From the NCBI RefSeq assembly GCF_014197615.1, contig NZ_JACIFY010000001.1, positions 429,809-493,808 of the forward strand: a stretch of DNA of 64,000 nt. The letters are read 5' to 3'. A program made the translations under genes and the position numbers. This document shows positions 57,020 to 64,000 of the stretch, in pieces. Each line of letters begins with the position of its first letter. Position 1 is the first letter of the stretch. A model generated the notes under the pieces. The model did not search any database. It had not been told where the DNA came from and saw only the letters and a program-made list of their open reading frames with translations. Source of the stretch: Rhizobium esperanzae (GTDB lineage: Bacteria; Pseudomonadota; Alphaproteobacteria; Rhizobiales; Rhizobiaceae).

Positions 57020-57208
57020 CTATCGTGCCGGTGCCGCAGGCGGCGTCTCGCTCACAATATCCGTAGCTCCCATCACATCGCCATCGTCCACTCTCGCGAG
57101 GATTTCGGTGCGGAAAGCCAGGAAGCCGGTGTGCTCCAGCAGTAAGGCGCCGGCGGCGATAATGGTGAAGGCGAGGATGGCGAAAGAAGTATGGCGGGAT
57201 GTTTCCAT
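57020..57208 (-). CDS. small single-span membrane protein (62 aa), hypothetical
   Basis: 62 residues: a short N-terminus, a hydrophobic helix (about 8-26, SFAILAFTIIAAGALLLEH) and an acidic/Pro-rich tail. It has no family I know and only a weak upstream GTGAGA. It is convergent with class I fumarase. Confidence 0.5.
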   Translation of the reverse strand: METSRHTSFAILAFTIIAAGALLLEHTGFLAFRTEILARVDDGDVMGATDIVSETPPAAPAR

Positions 57209-57439
57209 GATCTCACGAGAAGAACTGTAAGTTTTTCAGACATCCATTCCCGTTCAGCGGGCATGCATTGTCCTGCTAAAAATACGTTTTCCGATGGAAA
57301 ATCATAGGCCTGATCGAAGTATTGCCCTATTGTGAAGTTGTCGTATGTAATCTTTGGTATATGTCGCTTTAATCTTTTCCCAAGGAATTTAAGCTAACAA
57401 CTAAAATATTGCCTTTGAATATATGAGGAGTATCGCCGG

Positions 57440-58507
57440 ATGAATACGGCTGTCGCGCCCAAGGTGCAGGTTCCCGACGTAGCGGGCCAGATCACCTATG
57501 CCATGCGCTCGATGGGCGTTGCGCCGATACCCCGCAATTACGAACTCTTCTACGAGGCCTATATCGGCTCCAATCCGGCGCTCACCCGGGAACTAGCCGC
57601 CCTCGGCTCCCCGGTGACCCAGGCCGAACTCGATGCGCTCGGCGCCCAATATTTCACCACCAGCCCGGTCCGCGTCTTCGACGACGCCCATTCGCGCATA
57701 TCGGGCGAACTCGATGGCCTGTTGCGGATCCTGCGACAGGAGCAGAGTTCGCTGGAAAGCTATACAAGGCTGCTCGGCGAGACTCACAAGCGCATCACCT
57801 CCAAGAGCAATGCCAGCGTCGAATTGATCGAAAACGCCATCGAACTTTTGAGCCAGGCGACCGGCGACACCATGGCGCATGGCGAACGCACCGTCGAGGA
57901 CGTCGTCCAACGTTCCCAGGAGATGGATCAGGTCCGCAAGGAACTCGACGAATACAAGCGCATCGCCAACACCGATTCGCTGACGCGCCTTTCCAACCGC
58001 CGCGCCTTCGACGAGCGCCTCGCCGCCGTCTTCAACAATCCCGGCATGCGGCCGGTGACGGCGCTGCTGCTCGCTGACATCGACAACTTCAAGAAGATCA
58101 ACGACACCTACGGCCATCCGGTCGGCGACAAGATCCTGGCCACCGTCGCCTCCGTCATCCGCAGCAACGTCCGGCGTGATGTCTTCGTCGCGCGCGCCGG
58201 CGGCGAGGAATTCGCCCTCATCATCGACGGCAATACCGCAGAGGAAATCACGGCGATTGCCGAGCGCATCCGCCGCACGTTGGAAACGACCCCATTCAAG
58301 AATTCCCGCACGCGGGTGAACTACGGCCCGATCACCGTCTCGATCGGCATCTGCATGGCCTCCTGCGCAGAAGATGCCGGCGAGCTTTACAGCAAGACCG
58401 ACATCGCCCTCTACGGCGCCAAGAATGCCGGCCGCAACTGCACCATCCTCTATCAGGACGGCATGCAGAAGGATTTCACCAAGAGCTGGCTGATCTACAA
58501 GACCTGA
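57440..58507 (+). CDS. diguanylate cyclase (GGDEF) with helical N-terminal domain
   Basis: A 355-residue cytoplasmic protein. The N-terminal 170 residues are helical with a coiled-coil end (HGERTVEDVVQRSQEMDQVRKELDEYKRIA, about 148-176). The GGDEF domain follows (about 177-345) with active-site GGEEF at 254-258 and DIDNFKKINDTYGHPVGD. The canonical RxxD I-site position (245-248) is not met, although R245 and D247 are near, so product inhibition is doubtful. GAGGAG precedes the ATG by nine bases. No transmembrane segment is present; the input signal is unknown. Confidence 0.9.
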   Translation: MNTAVAPKVQVPDVAGQITYAMRSMGVAPIPRNYELFYEAYIGSNPALTRELAALGSPVTQAELDALGAQYFTTSPVRVFDDAHSRISGELDGLLRILRQEQSSLESYTRLLGETHKRITSKSNASVELIENAIELLSQATGDTMAHGERTVEDVVQRSQEMDQVRKELDEYKRIANTDSLTRLSNRRAFDERLAAVFNNPGMRPVTALLLADIDNFKKINDTYGHPVGDKILATVASVIRSNVRRDVFVARAGGEEFALIIDGNTAEEITAIAERIRRTLETTPFKNSRTRVNYGPITVSIGICMASCAEDAGELYSKTDIALYGAKNAGRNCTILYQDGMQKDFTKSWLIYKT

Positions 58508-58562
58508 CGGCAATTCCGCATCACGCGCACGCCGTCACCACCAGGTGACAGCCTCTCTTTCG

Positions 58563-58630
58563 TCATGCTCGGCCTTGTGCCGAGCATCTGCAACCAGTGC
58601 AGCAGATCCTCGGCAAAGGCCGAGGATCAC
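58563..58630. repeat. RIME-like rhizobial palindromic element
   Basis: Two perfect hairpins, ATGCTCGGC-CTTGT-GCCGAGCAT (58565-58587) and ATCCTCGGC-AAAG-GCCGAGGAT (58606-58627), are joined by a third pairing ATCTGC/GCAGAT. Two adjacent palindromes of this sequence are characteristic of Rhizobium-specific intergenic mosaic elements. The element separates the GGDEF gene from the convergent PNPOx-like gene. Confidence 0.85.
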
Positions 58631-58687
58631 ATTGAATAAGGGCAAGGTCTGTGAAACCTCAACCGTCACGATACGATGACGGCGGTT

Positions 58688-59299
58688 TTACCACATCGTC
58701 TTCGCCGCCCGCCCCGGCCATTCCCGGTCGTAGGTTTCCTGGTCGAAATCGCCGACAGCGGCCTTCAGCATCTGTCCCGGCGTCGGCAGTCCTGCCGGAT
58801 CGGCGAAGCGCGCCGCATTCCAGAGCTCGGCCCGCATCACCGCACGCGCGCATTGAAAATAAACCTCGTCGATCGAAATGACGATGACGGTGCGCGGATG
58901 TTTGCCGTCCATCTCGAAGCTCGAAAGCAGCGCCGCATCATCCGAGACGACACCGCGGCCATTGATGCGCATCGTCGTGTTGGAGCCCGGGATCAGGAAC
59001 ATCAGCGCAAGCCTCGGATCGCGCACGATGTTGGAGAGTGAATCGACGCGGTTGTTGCCGCGCCAGTCCGGCAGATGCAGCGTCTCGTCGTCGACGACAC
59101 GCACCACGCCGCCGAGATCGCCGCGCGGCGAACAATCGAGCCCCTCCGGCCCGACGGTCGCCAGCGCCGCAAAGGGCGAGATCTCGATCATCTCACGATA
59201 GAGCGGCGTCAGCCGCTTGGTCACCTTGTCGACCGAGGCCTGCGACAGCCCGGCGCCATAGATCGTATTGAGCTCTTCGATGCTGCTGATGATTTTCAT
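58688..59299 (-). CDS. pyridoxamine 5'-phosphate oxidase-family flavoprotein
   Basis: A 203-residue split-barrel FMN-binding protein: PFAALATVGPEGLDCSPRGDLGGVVRVVDDETLHLPDWRGNNR (landmark about 43-85), DSLSNIVRDPRLALMFLIPG and TMRINGRGVV. This pattern fits the MSMEG_1061/PNPOx-like subfamily rather than true PdxH. It probably uses FMN or F420-like cofactors; the substrate is unknown. ATG at 59299 begins MKIISSIEEL. The gene lies 36 bases downstream of the alpha/beta hydrolase on the same strand, so they may be co-transcribed. Confidence 0.87.
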   Translation of the reverse strand: MKIISSIEELNTIYGAGLSQASVDKVTKRLTPLYREMIEISPFAALATVGPEGLDCSPRGDLGGVVRVVDDETLHLPDWRGNNRVDSLSNIVRDPRLALMFLIPGSNTTMRINGRGVVSDDAALLSSFEMDGKHPRTVIVISIDEVYFQCARAVMRAELWNAARFADPAGLPTPGQMLKAAVGDFDQETYDREWPGRAAKTMW

Positions 59300-59335
59300 G
59301 AGGCGTCCCGCCGCGGCTTGATATCGGGACGGACG

Positions 59336-60310
59336 CTACAATGCCGCGCGCCTTGCCGGAAGCTCAAAAAACGGAATGATTGCAGCATCTTTTTTGATGC
59401 TTTCGCCGGCTTCCTCATCCGCGCCGCGGTCGAGAAAGGCCGCGATCGCGTCAAGCACGGGGGCCGCTCCAACGATGCGCCGGTGCCCGAAGCCATTCGC
59501 CCAGAACAGCCGCACACTCGGACCCGCCGCGCCATAACGCCTGGCATGGACCGGCGACACCTCCTTGTCGTCCTCAGCATGAATGACGAGCACCGGCCGC
59601 CCGATCGCACCGACGGCATTGGCGGCGTCGAACTCCTCGAGTCTCCGACCGGTGATACGATGAACCTTCTTCTCCAGTGCAACTTGAGCGGCGGGGCGAA
59701 GGCCAATCACCCGGCCGAAATCGGCAAATAGCCAGGCCATCTCGCTCGGCGCGCCGATCAGCGCCAGCCGCTCTGAGGTCACAGGCGGCACACCGGGCAG
59801 CAGACCCGCCGCTGAAACCATCAGCGCCGCACCGCCGAAGGAATGGCCGATGACCGCATCGAATGCGCCGAAGCGCTGCTCTGCCGCCGCGATCGCGCCG
59901 ACCGCAAGCCCCATATGCAGGAAGCGTCCCCCCGCGCGCCCGTGACCGGGAAAATCGAGCGCCACCACTTCCGCACCCGTTGCCGAAAGCATCGAAATGA
60001 GCTCGGCCATATATTCGGCGCTCGAACCCCAGCCGTGTGTCACCAGGTAGCGCTTGCGTTTGCCCCGCGCCCCGCCGTTCAGCCGGTAGGCATGCGCTTT
60101 CGCCCCGCCGGTGAGTTTGAGGGTGAAGCGTTCGGCGCCGGCAAGCCGGGCGGCGCCGGCGCCATGCGCCGCCTTGGCCCTTGCTCCTTTCGGACGTGGT
60201 GATGGTGTGCGGCAGAACAGCCGAAACGCCGCCCTGCCCGCCAGATCAGCTGAAATTGCCTGCAGAGCCGAAAAGCCGAGGCGGGTGACCTCAAGCGCAA
60301 AATTTGCCAT
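59336..60310 (-). CDS. alpha/beta hydrolase
   Basis: A 324-residue serine hydrolase. It has YLVTHGWGSSAEYMAEL (oxyanion region), nucleophile elbow IGHSFGGAALM, the acidic residue in VLVIHAEDDKEVSP, and the catalytic His in GFGHRRIVG. The N-terminal 60 residues are basic. The gene is divergent from the marR-type gene, with a clear operator between them, so it is likely the regulated target. The substrate is unknown; esterase or lipase activity is plausible. Confidence 0.88.
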   Translation of the reverse strand: MANFALEVTRLGFSALQAISADLAGRAAFRLFCRTPSPRPKGARAKAAHGAGAARLAGAERFTLKLTGGAKAHAYRLNGGARGKRKRYLVTHGWGSSAEYMAELISMLSATGAEVVALDFPGHGRAGGRFLHMGLAVGAIAAAEQRFGAFDAVIGHSFGGAALMVSAAGLLPGVPPVTSERLALIGAPSEMAWLFADFGRVIGLRPAAQVALEKKVHRITGRRLEEFDAANAVGAIGRPVLVIHAEDDKEVSPVHARRYGAAGPSVRLFWANGFGHRRIVGAAPVLDAIAAFLDRGADEEAGESIKKDAAIIPFFELPARRAAL

Positions 60311-60328
60311 AGTGAGAATCCAAAAGAC

Positions 60329-60344
60329 TGTTCAACACTGAACA
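60329..60344. promoter_or_regulatory. probable MarR-type operator
   Basis: TGTTCAACACTGAACA has perfect 6-bp arms (TGTTCA/TGAACA) with a four-base spacer, in the 47-base gap between the divergent hydrolase and MarR genes. A related half-site (ATGAACA) recurs at the marR start codon. The size and symmetry suit a MarR dimer. Confidence 0.65.
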
Positions 60345-60357
60345 ATAAAGTACAACG

Positions 60358-60825
60358 ATGAACAAAAAGCAATCCCTTCCCTGGGATCATCCGCGTTTTC
60401 GCAGCTGGATTGCGGTGGCGCGTGCCTGCCAGTTGATGCAGCAGTCGCTGACGCGCTCGCTTGCCGATCTCGACATCAAGCCGCCCCACCTCGACATTCT
60501 CGTCAATCTCTACCGCTTCGAAGGCATCTCGCAGCAGGAGCTGGCGCGCAAGCTGCTGGTCGGCCGCTCCAATATGAGCATGCTCTTACCGCAAATGGAG
60601 AAACGCCAGCTGATCGAGCGGCGCGGCGACGAACGCGACAAGCGCGTCCTGCGGCTCTACCTCACCGGCGAAGGCCGCAAAGTAACGGAGGCGGCGATGG
60701 CGATCCAGACCGATCTCATCGAACGCACGCTCGCCGACGAGCCGATCGAACAATGCATGGCGACCGCCACCTCGATGGAGCGCATCATCGCCACGCTGCT
60801 CAAGGATCTGCGCGACGACGACTAA
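60358..60825 (+). CDS. MarR-family transcriptional regulator
   Basis: A 155-residue winged-helix regulator: LDILVNLYRFEGISQQELARKLLVGRSNMSMLLPQMEKRQLIERRGDERDKRVLRLYLTGEG forms the DNA-binding part (landmark about 43-105), flanked by dimerisation helices. It is divergent from the alpha/beta hydrolase across a palindromic operator, so it probably represses both. Its last four bases overlap the convergent ltrA gene. Confidence 0.93.
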   Translation: MNKKQSLPWDHPRFRSWIAVARACQLMQQSLTRSLADLDIKPPHLDILVNLYRFEGISQQELARKLLVGRSNMSMLLPQMEKRQLIERRGDERDKRVLRLYLTGEGRKVTEAAMAIQTDLIERTLADEPIEQCMATATSMERIIATLLKDLRDDD

Positions 60826-62009
60826 TGCAGCGACGGAGCTGCCGATGCGCCGCTCAGCGAGCGGTATTCCCAGGCGGCGACGACGATCAGCACCAGTGTC
60901 GCCAGAATGCCCAGCAGATAGATCTCGATGAAGGGCGCTGCGAAGGCGAGCAGGATCAGCAAAACCAGGCCGGCGAGATGAGACAGCGGCAACTGGCCGC
61001 TGGTTGCGCCTTTGAACCAGAGATTGCCGATCAGGAACAGGCCGGAGCCCCCGAGCACCGCCGCGGCGATGCCGAGATCGCCGGTCTCGTGCGGATGCGA
61101 GAACATGAACTCGACGGCAACCGCATGCACGATGATACCGGCGAGAATCGGGATATGCCCGTAGGTGAAGGCCTGCCGCGCCAAGCTCCCCGGCGTCTCT
61201 TCATGCTCGATGCGGTGGGCGGCGCGCCCATGGCCGAAGCGGAAATAGAGCCACCACATGGCGACCGTGCCGATGAAGGCGGTGACGAAGACGATACCGG
61301 TCAGCCCTGAAAACGGCAGTTCCGAAAAGGTACGGCCGGAAACCAGGATCGCCTCGCCGAGGCAGATGATGACGAAGAGCGCGCAACGCTCGGCCATGTG
61401 CGCCCCGGAAACATCCCAGTCGCTTGGCCGCGAGCGGCCGAGCCCGGGCACGGCAAAACCCGCGGCCGGCCCGATATATTCGATGGCAAGCGCAATCACC
61501 CAGGCAATCAGCCGGGCTTCATGCTCGAACAGCCCGCCGGCAATCCAGAAGACGCCGGCCACCGCGAGCCAGGTGGTGATGCGGATGAAATTCAGCGTAT
61601 TGGCGCGGTCGACGCGCGTCATCGCATAGGTCGTAAACAGCGAGCGCCCGACCTGCATCGCCACATAGGCGCCGGCAAACAGCAGCCCCTTGTCGCCGAA
61701 GGCTTCGGGAATGGAGGCCGACAGCAGCAGCCCGAGCATCATCAGCGCCACCAGCATGCCGCGCACCGGCATTTTCTCGGGATCGAGCCAGTTCGTCACC
61801 CAGGCGGTGAAGATCCACACCCACCAGACGGCAAAGGTCATCAGCGCCGCTTCGGCCGCACCGAGCGGCGTATAATGGGCGGCAAGCGCATGCGAAAGCT
61901 GCGAGATCGAAAAGACGAAGACCAGGTCGAAGAACAGTTCGAGGAAGGTCACCTTGCTGCCGCTCGCACTTCCCTTGGCGCGCAGCCAGTTCTTTCCCGT
62001 TTTCGCCAT
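60822..62009 (-). CDS. ltrA: low temperature requirement protein A (LtrA)-like membrane protein
   Basis: A 395-residue polytopic protein with about twelve hydrophobic segments. The LtrA signature is FLELFFDLVFVFSISQLSHAL at the N-terminus, with AVWWVWIFTAWVTNWLDP and HMAERCALFVIICLGEAIL in the middle. The family was named from a Listeria cold-growth mutant, but its biochemical role is not known. The gene converges on the marR gene with a four-base overlap. Confidence 0.9.
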   Translation of the reverse strand: MAKTGKNWLRAKGSASGSKVTFLELFFDLVFVFSISQLSHALAAHYTPLGAAEAALMTFAVWWVWIFTAWVTNWLDPEKMPVRGMLVALMMLGLLLSASIPEAFGDKGLLFAGAYVAMQVGRSLFTTYAMTRVDRANTLNFIRITTWLAVAGVFWIAGGLFEHEARLIAWVIALAIEYIGPAAGFAVPGLGRSRPSDWDVSGAHMAERCALFVIICLGEAILVSGRTFSELPFSGLTGIVFVTAFIGTVAMWWLYFRFGHGRAAHRIEHEETPGSLARQAFTYGHIPILAGIIVHAVAVEFMFSHPHETGDLGIAAAVLGGSGLFLIGNLWFKGATSGQLPLSHLAGLVLLILLAFAAPFIEIYLLGILATLVLIVVAAWEYRSLSGASAAPSLH

Positions 62010-62044
62010 ATCGCCCCCGATACTTAAAAAAATTCAGCTTGAAG

Positions 62045-62422
62045 TCAGCGCGGCTTTTCCGCCGTGTCGCGGCTCATTCCCTTTTCCCTGAGTTCGTCCT
62101 CATAGGCCGAAAACAGCTCGGTGCCCCGTTCGCCGAGCTCGCGCAGATAGGTCCAGGTGTAGATGCCGGTATCGTGCATGTCGTCGAAGCCGATCCGGAC
62201 CGCGTAATTGCCGGTCGGCATCATCGAAATGATCGCGACATTGCGCTTGCCGGGCACCGTCACCTTCTGCCCCGGCCCATGCCCCTGCACCTCGGCGGAG
62301 GGCGACAGCACGCGCAGCATCTCGGCCGACAGCTCAAAGCTCTGGCCGTCGTTGAAGGTCACCACCAGCCGCTGCCTGTCTTTCGAGACGCGGAGTTCGC
62401 TCGGCCAGATATCGCTCATCAT
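62045..62422 (-). CDS. DUF971 (gamma-butyrobetaine hydroxylase-like N-terminal) protein
   Basis: A 125-residue protein with the DUF971/GBBH-like_N pattern: WPSELRVSKDRQRLVVTFNDGQSFELSAEMLRVLSPSAEVQGHG and VAIISMMPTGNYAVRIGFDDMHDTGIYTW (landmarks at about 5-50 and 62-92). Stand-alone members occur near iron-sulfur and Mrp-type assembly genes in other bacteria. Here the neighbour is moaA, itself an iron-sulfur enzyme, on the divergent side. GAGGAC precedes the ATG. Function unknown. Confidence 0.88.
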   Translation of the reverse strand: MMSDIWPSELRVSKDRQRLVVTFNDGQSFELSAEMLRVLSPSAEVQGHGPGQKVTVPGKRNVAIISMMPTGNYAVRIGFDDMHDTGIYTWTYLRELGERGTELFSAYEDELREKGMSRDTAEKPR

Positions 62423-62555
62423 TTTGTCCTCTTCTCATGCGAGGAGTAGGCGCTGATCTTTTTCAGCGCAAGCTGAAATTGGAATGCGCGCGCAGCCTGT
62501 TTCCCTTGACGCGACAATAGCATATGCCCACATTGACTGGAGTACGGAGATACAG

Positions 62556-63602
62556 GTGAACACCAGAGTTGGAACGATAGGCACTGCATCGCCGCTGGTG
62601 GCGGATGCGCATCCGATGATCGACCCTTTCGGGCGGGCGGTCACCTATCTCCGCGTCTCCGTCACCGACCGTTGTGATTTCCGCTGCACTTATTGCATGG
62701 CCGAAAACATGACCTTCCTGCCGAAGAAGGATCTGTTGACGCTGGAAGAGCTCGACCGGCTCTGTTCCGCCTTCATCGCCAAGGGCGTGCGCAAGATCAG
62801 GCTGACCGGGGGCGAGCCCCTGGTGCGCAAGAACATCATGTATCTGGTTCGCCAGCTCGGCGAAAAGATCGGTGCCGGCCTCGACGAATTGACGCTGACC
62901 ACCAACGGCTCCCAGCTCGCCCGCCATGCCGAGGAGCTTTATGATTGCGGCGTGCGCCGCATCAACGTCTCGCTCGATACGCTCGATCCCGACAAGTTCC
63001 GCAAAATCACCCGCTGGGGTGATTTTGCAAAGGTCATGGAAGGCATCGACGCTGCAGAGAAGGCCGGGCTGAAGATCAAGCTCAATGCCGTGGCGCTGAA
63101 GGATTTCAACGAGGCCGAGATGCCCGACCTTCTGCGCTTTGCCCATGGCCGCGGCATGGACCTGACCGTCATCGAAACCATGCCGATGGGCGAGATCGAA
63201 GAAGACCGCACCGACCAGTATCTGCCGCTTTCGAAACTGCGCGCCGATCTGGAGAAGCAGTTCACGCTGACCGATATCGATTACCAGACCGGCGGCCCGG
63301 CGCGTTACGTCAGGGTCACCGAGACCGGCGGCCGCCTCGGCTTTATCACGCCGATGACCCATAATTTCTGCGAGAGCTGCAACCGCGTCCGCCTCACCTG
63401 CACCGGTACACTCTATATGTGCCTCGGCCAGAACGACGCCGCCGACCTGCGTTCTGCACTGCGGGCCACCGAAGACGACGCCCTCCTCCACGCCGCCATC
63501 GACGAAGCCATCACCCGCAAACCCAAGGGCCACGACTTCATCATCGACCGCACGCATAATCGCCCGGCGGTGGCCCGGCATATGAGTGTCACTGGTGGGT
63601 GA
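62556..63602 (+). CDS. moaA: GTP 3',8-cyclase (molybdenum cofactor biosynthesis protein A)
   Basis: A 348-residue radical SAM enzyme for the first step of molybdopterin synthesis. The N-terminal cluster cysteines are C40, C44 and C47 (CDFRCTYC); the C-terminal cluster motif CX2CX13C is at 272, 275 and 289 ([18 protein letters not shown]). The protein ends in the essential Gly-Gly tail. GTG at 62556 is chosen because GGAG lies about eight bases upstream and the spacing to the cluster matches the family; ATG 62613 is later. No partner moa genes are in the window. Confidence 0.96.
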   Translation: MNTRVGTIGTASPLVADAHPMIDPFGRAVTYLRVSVTDRCDFRCTYCMAENMTFLPKKDLLTLEELDRLCSAFIAKGVRKIRLTGGEPLVRKNIMYLVRQLGEKIGAGLDELTLTTNGSQLARHAEELYDCGVRRINVSLDTLDPDKFRKITRWGDFAKVMEGIDAAEKAGLKIKLNAVALKDFNEAEMPDLLRFAHGRGMDLTVIETMPMGEIEEDRTDQYLPLSKLRADLEKQFTLTDIDYQTGGPARYVRVTETGGRLGFITPMTHNFCESCNRVRLTCTGTLYMCLGQNDAADLRSALRATEDDALLHAAIDEAITRKPKGHDFIIDRTHNRPAVARHMSVTGG

Positions 63603-63609
63603 GGCCCGG

Positions 63610-63651
63610 TCCCCGCAAAGCGGGGAGCGATCGATCCAGTGAATCGATCGC
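63610..63651. repeat. palindromic repeat after moaA
   Basis: Two consecutive hairpins: CCCCGC-AAA-GCGGGG (63611-63625) and GCGATCGAT-CCAGTGA-ATCGATCGC (63627-63651). They may end moaA transcription and belong to the family of rhizobial intergenic palindromes. The surrounding 63603-64000 contains no gene. Confidence 0.75.
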
Positions 63652-63792
63652 AGGGCCGAACGCCCTGAGCCTAAGCGAAGGGCCGGGAAAGGGTGCGGCA
63701 AACTTCCTAAGCATAGCCAAAGCGTCAACGCCCAAGAAGGCATCGTCTCAGGTAATCCGGAAGGAAGGAACCGCGGTGGCCGCCGCACATCT

Positions 63793-63813
63793 CTTCTCCC
63801 CAGCGGGGAGAAG
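63793..63813. repeat. CTTCTCCCC...GGGGAGAAG rhizobial hairpin
   Basis: CTTCTCCCC-AGC-GGGGAGAAG is a 9-bp perfect stem. This motif and the following GCGGCAGAGCCGC-type sequence are widespread in rhizobial intergenic repeats. The downstream stretch to about 63880 looks like the rest of that repeat unit. Confidence 0.75.
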
Positions 63814-63949
63814 TGCCGGAGCGACAGCGAGGCGATGAGGGGGTGAGCGGCAGAGCCGCGAATGCGCTGAGCGCAAGCGAAGGGCATTGGATGGCGTGCC
63901 GTGAGGCCCCTTGCATGTTCAATTAGCGCTGATTGTTGGATGATCGGTG

Positions 63950-63983
63950 CGCAGTCCGGCGGATGGCCATCCGCCGGACTGCG
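63950..63983. repeat. 34-bp perfect palindrome
   Basis: CGCAGTCCGGCGGATGG is followed directly by its exact reverse complement, with no spacer. A further inverted pair CTGCGG/CCGCAG spans 63979-64000 and runs into the window edge, so the complete element is not visible. Confidence 0.8.
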
Positions 63984-64000
63984 GACGGCCGGGACCGCAG

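Overview
The window looks like a chromosomal core segment of a Rhizobium species of the R. etli/R. leguminosarum type. This rests on high G+C, rhizobial palindromic intergenic elements of the RIME class at about 54.2, 58.6 and 63.6-64.0 kb, a cobalamin-riboswitch-controlled bluB, ArsR/SRPBCC and TetR/RND cassettes, and many families typical of Rhizobiales. The species is an inference from recognised families; no database was searched. I saw no phage, insertion sequence, CRISPR array, rRNA or tRNA.

Layout. 0-5 kb: the 3' end of a very large coiled-coil protein (possibly the polar-growth protein GPR/RgsE), an isochorismatase-family hydrolase, a glycyl-tRNA-synthetase-like catalytic core without anticodon domain, a penicillin-binding DD-carboxypeptidase and a GAF-GGDEF-PilZ protein. 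5.2-9.3 kb: a four-gene lipid-transport (Mla-type) operon read leftwards. 9.3-15.5 kb: dipeptide epimerase, MFS transporter, LpxH-like phosphoesterase, lipoprotein, histidine phosphatase, ClpP paralogue and an ArsR/SRPBCC pair. 15.7-20.8 kb: an RND efflux pump with divergent TetR regulator and a clear operator. 20.9-29.1 kb: FAD oxidase, malic enzyme, small tyrosine phosphatase, DUF2865 protein, bluB with its B12 riboswitch and an EmrB-type MFS pump. 29.2-31.9 kb: a chemoreceptor followed by a free periplasmic sensor-like protein. 31.9-33.3 kb: a class I DAHP synthase behind a Tyr/Phe-rich leader peptide and terminator. 33.4-37.7 kb: lipoprotein, beta-propeller protein, NAD synthetase, DUF1003 and GFA proteins. 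38-45.3 kb: TadE/TadG-type pseudopilins, an ABC exporter, a class II DAHP synthase and a vWA TadG-like protein. 45.3-52.4 kb: glutathione reductase, acylphosphatase, lipocalin-like protein, DUF2059 protein, rpiA, gph and a YcbB-type L,D-transpeptidase. 52.8-57 kb: both classes of fumarase with a VCBS-like protein between them. 57-64 kb: a second GGDEF protein, PNPOx-like protein, alpha/beta hydrolase divergent from a MarR regulator, LtrA, a DUF971 protein, moaA and a repeat-rich tail.

Most genes are single housekeeping or stress functions. The coherent units are the Mla operon (STAS-MlaE, MlaF, MlaD, lipoprotein), the TetR-controlled RND pump, the ArsR-SRPBCC pair with an ATGA overlap, the chemoreceptor with its periplasmic partner, and TadE-TadG.

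The strongest regulatory find is the attenuator-like leader before the class I DAHP synthase. A rhizobial sigma-70-type promoter is placed so that transcription should begin at or next to the AUG of a 24-codon peptide with four Tyr and one Phe. A 9-bp terminator hairpin with a run of six T follows. This is the architecture of the rhizobial trp leader, here apparently adapted to sense Tyr/Phe. Other points of interest are the truncated GlyRS-like protein, a 12-bp inverted repeat with arm centres 42 bp apart upstream of the L,D-transpeptidase, and a 34-bp perfect palindrome at the right edge.
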